Assembly: GCA_003176035.1 (NCBI GenBank)
Contig: PSRL01000183.1
Span: 1-5,909, forward strand
Length of the DNA: 5,909 nt
Source of the DNA: Verrucomicrobiota bacterium
GTDB lineage: Bacteria; Verrucomicrobiota; Verrucomicrobiia; Chthoniobacterales; Xiphinematobacteraceae
Reading direction: 5' to 3'
Position numbers and translations under genes: made by a program. Position 1 is the stretch's first letter, and the number at the start of each line of letters is the position of its first letter. Below the pieces are notes generated by a model. That model was not told the origin of the DNA. It did no database searches and worked only from the letters and a program-made list of their open reading frames with translations. This document shows, piece after piece, positions 1 through 5,381 of the stretch.

Positions 1-204
1 GCCGATGCGTTGAAGAATCTTCTTCTGCTGATCTGTTTACTCTCTGGCGTATGAGGGAATCTTTTTTATCTTTTTCTGCTCCGTTTTTCGGGTCAGATTC
101 CGCAGAATGGTTTGTTGCCTGATAGTCCTCCTGTGACAATTCATCCTCCCTTTGTTTTGCAATTTGTGGGGACAGCCTGGAATTTAAAAGGACGTTATTA
201 CTGA
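1..204 (+). pseudogene. Possible decayed 3' end of a membrane protein gene
   Basis: Reading frame 1 enters from the left edge and gives ADALKNLLLLICLLSGV before a TGA at 52-54. The same frame then stays open to a TGA at 202-204 and gives a protein-like tail (GNLFYLFLLRFSG, a Pro-rich stretch, then FVLQFVGTAWNLKGRYY). Two hydrophobic segments lie on either side of the stop, with a third near the end. This could be the true C-terminus of a gene ending at 54, or a membrane protein gene broken by a nonsense mutation. The hydrophobic/short-loop/hydrophobic/basic-end pattern is loosely like the C-terminus of LptF/LptG permeases, which would fit the envelope theme, but I cannot align it and do not claim it. 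A chance open frame is also possible. Seen: the frame and stops. Inferred: the pseudogene status. Confidence 0.25.
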
Positions 205-300
205 AGTTAGAAACCTGGCTCATAAGAAAAATTATAAATTTTTAGAAAAATGGTGTGATGAGAACGAATGTGGAACTATCGCTCAGAAATGGACTTATGC

Positions 301-338
301 AAATTGGAAAACAAAATATTTAATTATTTTTCCAATTT
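301..338. repeat. Perfect 11-bp inverted repeat, hairpin-forming
   Basis: AAATTGGAAAA at 301-311 is perfectly complementary to TTTTCCAATTT at 328-338, around a 16-nt AT-rich loop. It would form a hairpin on either strand, with A-rich and T-rich sequence inside. It is the longest perfect palindrome I found in the gene-poor region. The stem has only two G-C pairs, and the T-run is within the stem rather than after it, so it is a poor match to a standard intrinsic terminator. It might still end transcripts entering from the left edge. Confidence 0.45.
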
Positions 339-768
339 CTGACCTAAGAGGCTGTCCTAAAATTTCGACAGATTGATTCCGCTAATATTTCAATTATTTC
401 GCAATGCCCTTCGCTTGGGAGTATTAGTGCCCTTACTTTTGTGTTCTTAATACATCCGCCGAGACTTCGGCCGTCGCGCACCCGATTTTTTAGACGCCAG
501 TAATTACAAATAGAGGTTCTGCAACCTAAGAAGATCAATCTGAATTGACCGCTTCCTTGGTTACGGAGCCATTTGTCACCTTTTGGCTCCATTTCCTTAA
601 GCTGGGCGCTTTCTTGAAGCGCAGTTGCAGCGAGGATTCTCTCCTCTCGCCCTGGGAGAGCTTTCCTGAGATTGAATAAAATATTATCTTCAATTCAAAC
701 TACTTGTGAACAATTTTAGAGTGGACGGGCGCTCGTAAATTTTCAGTGGATCTTACTGGCCAACTCCT

Positions 769-855
769 TATAGTAGGGGCACACAGTTGATGTGACCACC
801 GAGATAGGAAAGAGCCTCAAAGGCAGGTTCATTTTATAGTTCTTTCGCTACTATA
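769..855 (+). other. Possible structured leader upstream of the GT9 gene
   Basis: TATAGTAG at 769-776 pairs perfectly with CTACTATA at 848-855, closing a domain just upstream of the GTG start at 881. Inside are smaller helices: CACA 782-785 with TGTG 791-794, and GAAAGA 808-813 with TCTTTC 841-846. An alternative small hairpin is GCCT 814-817 with AGGC 821-824. It does not match any riboswitch or RNA family I know. An 8-bp pair within 100 nt is expected about once by chance in a region this size, so this is only a suggestion. A TATAGT at 769-774 and another at 835-840 could instead be -10 boxes, but neither has a good -35 box. Confidence 0.2.
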
Positions 856-868
856 CGCTATTCCCCAC

Positions 869-873
869 GGGAG
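869..873 (+). promoter_or_regulatory. Ribosome binding site for the GT9 gene
   Basis: GGGAG lies 7 nt before the GTG at 881, which is normal Shine-Dalgarno spacing. This decides for the GTG start over the in-frame ATG at 935, which has no purine-rich site upstream (its upstream sequence is pyrimidine-rich). Confidence 0.5.
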
Positions 874-880
874 CGGCCTG

Positions 881-2116
881 GTGAGCCGCCTCGGCTGTTT
901 CGCAACAGCAGGCAAATTGTCACCGCTTTTCCGCATGGATTCAAAAGCTCAATCCCCTATATCTTTAGATTCTTCGTTGGCAAAATGTGATTTTCAACGG
1001 ATTTTGCTTATTAAGCCTTCGGCGCTCGGGGATGTGGTCCACACAATTCCCCTTCTCGTAAAACTTCGGTCGCGTTTTCCATCTGCCCGAATTGATTGGA
1101 TGTTGACTCCGGAAAACGCTGAACTTCTGCGCTGTCATCCGGCTTTGTCGGGCATCGTTTTGTTCCAGAGAAAACGATTTTCCGGATTTGGAATGAATTG
1201 GGCAGCTAGTTTCAGTGCGTTGCGATTACTTTGGCAGATTTACAAGACTCACTATGACTTAATAATCGATATGCATGGTCAGCTCCGTTCGGCGCTATTT
1301 ACTTTGGCCAGTAGAGCTCCTGTTCGGATTGGTTTTGATCGTCCGACCCCCAACCTGAGCTGGGAAAAAATTCCTGTTGCCGAAGGGGGGCGAGGCTGGA
1401 ACGGAGCGCGCGAAGGATCTTGGATGGCGTACACCCATCGACTGCGAATTACGACCCTCGACGTGCATGCGATAGATCGTTATCTTTGGGTAGGGAGATT
1501 TTTGGGGTTTGACGAAACAAATCCTGACACAACTCTTTATCTGCCGAGGGAAGCGGAACACGATATTGAAAGCCTTCTGGCCTCATATCAGCTGGGTAAA
1601 CCGTTGATCTTATTAGTTCCTGGTGCGATGTGGGAGACGAAACGGTGGCCTCCCCGACGTTTTGCCGAGGTGGGTCAATATTTCCATGAAAAGGGATATT
1701 CTGTCATTGCCGCAGGAACCAAAAACGAACGCTCGATTTGTGAGGAGGTCTCAGGTCACTGCCCGCAAATTCTCAATTTTGCTGGGAAGACGCCTACTCC
1801 AGCGTATTTAGCTGCGTTAATTCGAAAAGCCGCCCTTTGTATTACCAATGATTCCGCTTCCATGCACCTGGCGGTTGCGTTGAAAAGACCTGTTGTCAGC
1901 ATCTTTGGTCCGACAAATCCTGTTTGCGTCGGTCCTTACAAGAATCCCGAAGCTGTGGTGCGCGCTAATGTTCCCTGTTCACCTTGCAATTTTCGTAAAC
2001 TCACACAATGCCATCAGGGGCATATCTGCGTCTGGGATGTGACTTCGCAAATGGTCATCGAACGCGCCCGGATTGTATGCAATGCTGCTAACGAAGCTCA
2101 TTTTTTCGGCGGTTGA
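881..2116 (+). CDS. Glycosyltransferase family 9 (ADP-heptose:LPS heptosyltransferase-like)
   Basis: This 411-residue protein belongs to the GT9 family, which transfers heptose from ADP-heptose (or a related sugar) to lipid A-core on the cytoplasmic side of the inner membrane. The N-terminal domain opens with ILLIKPSALGDVVH (residues 41-54), carrying the Asp (D51) equivalent to the catalytic Asp of WaaC/WaaF. The C-terminal nucleotide-binding domain shows VPGAMWETKRW (246-256), with the K/R of the sugar-nucleotide site, then NFAGKTP (299-305), TNDSASMHLAVAL (322-334) with D324 and H329, and IFGPT (341-345). A Cys cluster (C366, C369, C377, C383) resembles the PCSPC..C..C tail motif seen in many family members. 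The first strand begins only at residue 40, so the N-terminus is about 35-40 residues longer than usual. The GTG start has a good ribosome binding site, but a start at ATG 935 remains possible. Its 3' end overlaps the convergent amidase-like gene by 29 bp. Which LPS sugar it transfers cannot be told from the sequence. Confidence 0.93.
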   Translation: MSRLGCFATAGKLSPLFRMDSKAQSPISLDSSLAKCDFQRILLIKPSALGDVVHTIPLLVKLRSRFPSARIDWMLTPENAELLRCHPALSGIVLFQRKRFSGFGMNWAASFSALRLLWQIYKTHYDLIIDMHGQLRSALFTLASRAPVRIGFDRPTPNLSWEKIPVAEGGRGWNGAREGSWMAYTHRLRITTLDVHAIDRYLWVGRFLGFDETNPDTTLYLPREAEHDIESLLASYQLGKPLILLVPGAMWETKRWPPRRFAEVGQYFHEKGYSVIAAGTKNERSICEEVSGHCPQILNFAGKTPTPAYLAALIRKAALCITNDSASMHLAVALKRPVVSIFGPTNPVCVGPYKNPEAVVRANVPCSPCNFRKLTQCHQGHICVWDVTSQMVIERARIVCNAANEAHFFGG

Positions 2117-3683
2117 AGATCCAAAAAATCCCGAGTGTGAGTGCTGCAAGACCAATTCCTATCAGGATGATTGGTCGGATAAAGGAAGTGAGGGCAGTTG
2201 CGATCTGATGCTTAAAGGGCGTGGCTTGGGGATCAGCGGTAAGCATCTGTTGAAGAGGAATCGTCGGTGTTGGATCGCGCTTTAAAGTTGAAACCGAAAG
2301 GGCTCGTGGGGAAAGGCGCTCTAACAATGCTGTGTCTGGTGATGGTGGAGTGGCGGGGAGGCTAAACTGTTTGCGATAGCCGTATGCGTCTAATAATCCG
2401 AGGACCACAGCATCGGCATACTCGCGGTAGATACTTGGCCTGAGCTCACCTGAGATGAAGCGAACCCCTTCGTAATCTCCTGTGACCAGTCGCTGGAGCG
2501 TGACCCTCTCGTTCATAAAATAAGGCTCTATGACTACCACCGGACCGTCGTGTTCTCGGTTGAGCGCCAAATTTCTTGCTACTACATATGGGTTGCCAGT
2601 GGTGCTTCGTGTGACCTTGGAATTGCCATAACGCACGGGTTGAAAGCCTGTCATACTCACAAAGTGATTGGCAATATGCTCCGCGACGGTTGCTTCCACA
2701 GGTGTCACGTTTGTCATTAATTTGGTGAGCATTTTTAGCCGCTGATGCGGATCTTCCGTGAGTTCAGTGGAAGTATAGGCGCCGTGAATAAAAAAAACAT
2801 TGCGATTGCCTCGAGCAAATCCGCCTCTCCGACTTCTCGGCGTAGCATCATGTTGAAGTACCAAAGTGATATCCGGCCGAAATTCGTGACGCACCTTTTC
2901 GGCGCGGGCACGGGCTTCGACCGTCTTTGTCAGAAGTGTTTCAGCTGCAATTTTGACGGTTTTGGGGTGTTTTTTGGAAAGCCCTTGAGCACGGTCAAAA
3001 AAAGCCTTCGGAAGCAGTGTTGGTCGTTCCGCAAGGAAAGCCGCAGCTGGTTCCAGGAGATCTTCGGGTTTTAAACCTGAGACTGGTTCCGGGGTGGCGT
3101 GAGTCAAAAATACTTTAGCTCCCAGCGCCTCAAGTTTTTCTGTTAATACTTTTGCTACTAATAGATTGCAGTCACCTTCCCGTAATTCTCCGAAACCTTT
3201 ATAAGTTTGGGATCGATTTTCCATTCTTGCCCAAGCGCCACCAATATCGGCTGGATCAACCACCACGCGAAGTCCCGCCAGAGGCTTTGTTACTGGCGCG
3301 GCAGCATTTTGTATTTCGGCAGGGTTTCGAAACGCGGCAGGTGCGGGGCGCCGGTAATCCTGAGTGGCAAATGGCACTTCGGCCAGTGGCAAGCCCGTCT
3401 TGCTACGGTCGGGATAAATTTTCACAGATTTGTCTTCAACTGTGAGAAAGGGGTAGATGGCCCCTGTAGGATCAAAAACCGAATGGAGCCGATGTTCGAA
3501 TTCCGAGCGGGTGAGGGTTCCCGCATATTGTTCCAAGGTTTTCCATGCGGCTGGGTCAGGGGGAGCTAAGATTTGTATGGGATCAGCTCGATAAGCTGAA
3601 ACAGAGGAAGGAAAACAAAATGTTGGAATGAGCAGAACGCGGACTATGAGGTTCCACTTTTTCTGAATTCCCATGTAAGACAT
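2088..3683 (-). CDS. Exported, membrane-anchored N-acetylmuramoyl-L-alanine amidase-like protein (Amidase_3 type)
   Basis: This 531-residue protein has a signal peptide (basic residues 8-9, hydrophobic 11-24, likely cleavage after SVSA at 30) and one C-terminal membrane helix (about 503-523) followed by the basic tail NRRKNELR. The bulk should therefore sit in the periplasm, tethered to the inner membrane. Residues about 136-435 resemble the Amidase_3 zinc hydrolase fold, which cleaves the bond between MurNAc and the stem peptide. The opening strand is GLRVVVDP (137-144). Glu169 in REGDCNLL suits the second zinc ligand, His278 in LVLQHDA the third, and Glu386 in VVVIEPYFMNE the catalytic Glu. 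The usual first ligand in DPGHGG is absent: the text reads DPADIGG (143-149). About 50-60 extra residues separate the second and third ligands. It may thus be weakly active, use Asp146 instead, or be a non-catalytic regulator or binder. The ATG lacks a Shine-Dalgarno; an in-frame ATG at 3674 is an alternative. A tRNA gene lies 79 nt upstream on the same strand with no visible terminator between, so co-transcription is possible. Confidence 0.75.
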   Translation of the reverse strand: MSYMGIQKKWNLIVRVLLIPTFCFPSSVSAYRADPIQILAPPDPAAWKTLEQYAGTLTRSEFEHRLHSVFDPTGAIYPFLTVEDKSVKIYPDRSKTGLPLAEVPFATQDYRRPAPAAFRNPAEIQNAAAPVTKPLAGLRVVVDPADIGGAWARMENRSQTYKGFGELREGDCNLLVAKVLTEKLEALGAKVFLTHATPEPVSGLKPEDLLEPAAAFLAERPTLLPKAFFDRAQGLSKKHPKTVKIAAETLLTKTVEARARAEKVRHEFRPDITLVLQHDATPRSRRGGFARGNRNVFFIHGAYTSTELTEDPHQRLKMLTKLMTNVTPVEATVAEHIANHFVSMTGFQPVRYGNSKVTRSTTGNPYVVARNLALNREHDGPVVVIEPYFMNERVTLQRLVTGDYEGVRFISGELRPSIYREYADAVVLGLLDAYGYRKQFSLPATPPSPDTALLERLSPRALSVSTLKRDPTPTIPLQQMLTADPQATPFKHQIATALTSFIRPIILIGIGLAALTLGIFWIFNRRKNELR

Positions 3684-3762
3684 TGTTTATAAATAACATA
3701 AACTTTTGTCCAGCTTCGCCATCTCATTTTTGGGGTGGCAATGGAGAAGTGAAGGAGAGGTG

Positions 3763-3836
3763 TGCACTCGTCGGGATTTGAACCCGAAACCTTCGGCTCC
3801 GGAGGCCGACGCTCTATCCAATTGAGCTACGAGTGC
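3763..3836 (-). tRNA. tRNA-Arg (anticodon CCG)
   Basis: A complete 74-nt cloverleaf reads on the minus strand: acceptor stem GCACTCG with CGAGTGC, D-stem GCTC/GAGC around loop AATTGGATA, anticodon stem TCGGC/GCCGA with loop CTCCGGA, a 5-nt variable loop AGGTT, and T-stem TCGGG/CCCGA around TTCAAAT. All four stems are fully paired. The anticodon CCG (plus-strand 3800-3802) reads the Arg codon CGG. The A in the D-loop at the position-20 region and discriminator base A73 both fit arginine identity. The 3' CCA is not encoded (CAC follows), so it must be added by a nucleotidyltransferase. It lies between two minus-strand genes. Confidence 0.97.
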
Positions 3837-3859
3837 GATGGTTTCTGCCGGCGCGAATA

Positions 3860-3887
3860 TTTGTAAACAACGTTTTTTGGATCACAA
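3860..3887 (-). promoter_or_regulatory. Weak candidate promoter for the tRNA-Arg gene
   Basis: On the minus strand TTGTGA (plus 3882-3887) and TACAAA (plus 3860-3865) are separated by 16 bp, each matching four of six sigma70 consensus bases. Transcription would start roughly 17 nt before the mature tRNA 5' end. The sequence after the -10 box is GC-rich (GCGCCGGC), as in many stable-RNA promoters. This is inferred from weak matches only. Confidence 0.25.
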
Positions 3888-4000
3888 GCTCTCACAGGAA
3901 GTCGAATTTCAAATTTTGTTGGTTTCTTTTGGAAATTCGTGGTCCTGATATTGTTGGGCTACAAATCCGGAGATCGCAATGTGTTTTATTGGCAGCTTTT

Positions 4001-4029
4001 AAAAACTTACCTGGCGATGAATCATCGCC
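4001..4029 (-). terminator. Candidate intrinsic terminator of the MGDG-synthase-like gene
   Basis: About 30 nt past the stop codon at 4060, the minus strand reads GGCGATG-ATT-CATCGCC, a perfect GC-rich 7-bp stem with a 3-nt loop (plus 4013-4029). After 7 further bases (AGGTAAG) comes TTTTT (plus 4001-4005). Stem, loop and position are right for a Rho-independent terminator. The U-tract is displaced from the stem, which would weaken it. The stem is nearly symmetric (8-bp arms around one base), so it could also be a protein-binding palindrome. Confidence 0.5.
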
Positions 4030-4059
4030 TTGGTGGTCCGAAGAATCAAGGAAAACGAT

Positions 4060-5172
4060 TTAGGAATGAAGGCACATTGATTTCCGGGCCATTTCCAGTA
4101 AAAACCGTGCGGTGTCTCGCGAGGCGGAGGGATGACTAATAGTAGCAATGTTGGCTTTCCATGCCCTCCAGAGAGCGGCATCGTTGGCGAAAACCCCGGC
4201 GACCACATCGCGCACATGGTCGGGGGAGCCGGTCGCTAAGCTACCAATTCCGGCCCCTTCAATGAGCCTGAGATTTCCCTCTTCTTGGCCTGGCACCAGG
4301 TGGCTGACGATTATCGGACATTGCGCTGCTATAGCCTCTTGGATAAAGGCACCGCCCGCTTTGCCAATGAAAAGATGGTGAGAAGCAAGCAATTTCGGTA
4401 TCTGATCGGTCCAAGCTATGATTTCCAAAGAACCGGACAAATTGCGGCGGCCGATTGCTTCGGCAACTTGAGGAAGCCTGCCGGCAAGGACTGTCAAATG
4501 GACATTTGGCAATTGTAAGAGCAGTTCAGCGATTTGAGAGGAATGGCTCGTACGGGCGGAAGGCAAAAAGAGAATTTTCCATGGCGGAGGCGAAGAGATG
4601 GGTAGCGGAGAGACATCTTCAAAACGTGGACTCACCGGAAAACCAAGGATATGGATTTTACCAGGCATCACCCCGCCGGCACAAAGCGCATCTCGTGTGG
4701 GATGATCAGCAACGGCAAAGGCGTCGGAATGGCATCGATACCAAGTCGAATTAATGATTGTAGAATCCGTTACCACCGTGACGAAGGGCACTTTCCGATC
4801 TACGAGTTTCCTCCGTAATTTCTCAATGAGAAAACTGTAAATTGGGTATGTGGAAACAATCACATCCGGCTTGAAGGAATTAATCTCCTTCGCAAGTTCT
4901 CTTTTCAGGCCATCCAGGAGTGGGATCATCGTTTCGACCACACCCTCCCGACTTAAGGTAAGAAAAACCATCTTCCACAGCGGTGTGAACCGGTTGATTG
5001 CCAGTGAATATCCGCGCTGAATCCACCGATTAAAGCGGGGATTTGTGATGCTGTAGAGATCGGCAATGCGAACGTCGGTAGTAGAGGACTCACTTATGAT
5101 GGCTTCTCGAATATTCCGGGCGGCAGTATTATGGCCTTCTCCGTAACTGGCGGTAAGAATGAGAAATTTCAC
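4060..5172 (-). CDS. MGDG synthase / UgtP-like processive glycolipid glycosyltransferase (GT28)
   Basis: This 370-residue protein has the two-domain layout of the MGDG-synthase/UgtP family, which transfers galactose or glucose from a UDP-sugar to diacylglycerol at the cytoplasmic membrane face. The N-terminal domain starts with the signature LTASYGEGHNTAA (6-18), including the GxGH loop. It continues with KPDVIVSTYPIYS (101-113) and VVTDS (133-137). The linker GFPVSPRF (177-184) leads to a MurG-like C-terminal donor domain with PSART (204-208), IGKAGGAFIQEAIAAQCP (269-286) and PGQEEGN (294-300), where E279, Q296 and N300 sit at expected UDP-sugar contacts. Length is normal for bacterial members. 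The start is GTG at 5172, chosen because MKFLILTASYGEGH is the standard family beginning, although no Shine-Dalgarno is visible. The sugar and acceptor cannot be told from sequence; a sugar-phosphate acceptor other than diacylglycerol is possible. It is divergent from the fabZ-like gene and has its own candidate promoter and terminator. Confidence 0.88.
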   Translation of the reverse strand: MKFLILTASYGEGHNTAARNIREAIISESSTTDVRIADLYSITNPRFNRWIQRGYSLAINRFTPLWKMVFLTLSREGVVETMIPLLDGLKRELAKEINSFKPDVIVSTYPIYSFLIEKLRRKLVDRKVPFVTVVTDSTIINSTWYRCHSDAFAVADHPTRDALCAGGVMPGKIHILGFPVSPRFEDVSPLPISSPPPWKILFLPSARTSHSSQIAELLLQLPNVHLTVLAGRLPQVAEAIGRRNLSGSLEIIAWTDQIPKLLASHHLFIGKAGGAFIQEAIAAQCPIIVSHLVPGQEEGNLRLIEGAGIGSLATGSPDHVRDVVAGVFANDAALWRAWKANIATISHPSASRDTARFLLEMARKSMCLHS

Positions 5173-5209
5173 AGAGGATTCGGGGGATGAGGAACGTCCA
5201 ACGGGAGTA

Positions 5210-5237
5210 AATATAAAATAACGTATTTCGTTGTAAA
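5210..5237 (-). promoter_or_regulatory. Candidate sigma70 promoter for the MGDG-synthase-like gene
   Basis: Minus-strand TTTACA (plus 5232-5237) matches the -35 consensus at five of six bases and TATATT (plus 5210-5215) matches the -10 at five of six, with a 16-bp spacer. Predicted transcription starts about 30 nt before the GTG at 5172, a sensible leader length. The -35 box and spacer overlap a 7-bp palindrome at 5222-5241. Confidence 0.5.
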
Positions 5238-5241
5238 TACG
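5222..5241. repeat. Palindrome overlapping the divergent-spacer promoter
   Basis: CGTATTT at 5222-5228 and AAATACG at 5235-5241 form a perfect 7-bp inverted repeat around a 6-bp centre. The size and spacing suit a dimeric repressor site, and it covers the -35 box and part of the spacer of the minus-strand promoter. Operator function is inference; no regulator gene is in the window. Confidence 0.35.
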
Positions 5242-5360
5242 CTATCTCCATATGTCCGTGCACCTTGCTTTTTGATGAAAGAGATAATTTTCAAACGAAA
5301 GATATCCGTGCGTAAAAAAAGGCGGGGATGTGGTTGTTATTGCAGTTTTCTCTGGATATG

Positions 5361-5368
5361 GAAAGGAG
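5361..5368 (+). promoter_or_regulatory. Ribosome binding site for the fabZ-like gene
   Basis: GAAAGGAG is the clearest Shine-Dalgarno-like sequence in the window. It lies 13 nt before the ATG at 5382, longer than the usual spacing. No nearer in-frame start exists, because a TGA occupies 5370-5372 in the same frame. Confidence 0.5.
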
Positions 5369-5381
5369 TTGAAATCCGTTT

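Larger units (their letters stand above)
205..880. other. Gene-poor AT-rich spacer with several inverted repeats
   Basis: No supportable gene lies here. An 82-codon minus-strand frame (344-592) and a 62-codon plus frame without an ATG (188-376) have no recognisable motif or ribosome binding site. The region holds short inverted repeats: AT-only arms 227-233/237-243; 565-571/584-590 (GGAGCCA/TGGCTCC); 606-611/617-622 (GCGCTT/AAGCGC, 5-nt loop); and 639-644/655-660 (CTCTCC/GGAGAG). None is followed by a convincing T-run on the plus strand. A 9-bp inverted pair, GGACAGCCT at 170-178 and AGGCTGTCC at 349-357, resembles insertion-sequence ends but points outward. The stretch looks like eroded or intergenic DNA. 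Confidence 0.5.

Noticed and set aside
188..376. 62-codon plus-strand frame, Lys- and Trp-containing
   Set aside because: No ATG or supported start and no family resemblance; kept only as a possible decay remnant in the region note.
344..592. 82-codon minus-strand open frame
   Set aside because: No recognised motif, Cys/Arg-rich composition untypical of a bacterial protein here, no ribosome binding site; most likely chance.
606..660. GC-rich hairpins at 606-622 and 639-660 as terminators
   Set aside because: No T-run follows either stem on the plus strand and no gene ends just upstream.
1295..1811. Open frames within the GT9 gene (1295-1561 minus, 1623-1811 plus)
   Set aside because: Shadows of a clearly coding frame, without motifs of their own.
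2745..3569. Plus-strand open frames opposite the amidase-like gene (2745-3074, 3152-3445, 3207-3569)
   Set aside because: They are antisense to a gene with signal peptide, family motifs and membrane anchor, and overlap each other in different frames.
3684..3710. TGGACA and TATAAA upstream of the amidase-like gene as a promoter
   Set aside because: Only 15 bp spacing and the -10 box sits two bases before the ATG, so it could serve only a downstream start; too weak to list.
3833..4139. Plus-strand open frames of 76 and 66 codons between the tRNA and the MGDG-synthase-like gene
   Set aside because: One starts inside the tRNA gene, the other runs into the opposing gene; no ribosome binding site or recognisable domain.
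4148..4754. Plus-strand open frames opposite the MGDG-synthase-like gene
   Set aside because: Antisense to a full-length family match; no independent support.
5331..5362. TTGTTA and TATGGA as a promoter for the fabZ-like gene
   Set aside because: Poor -10 match, and it would place the transcription start on or after the ribosome binding site.
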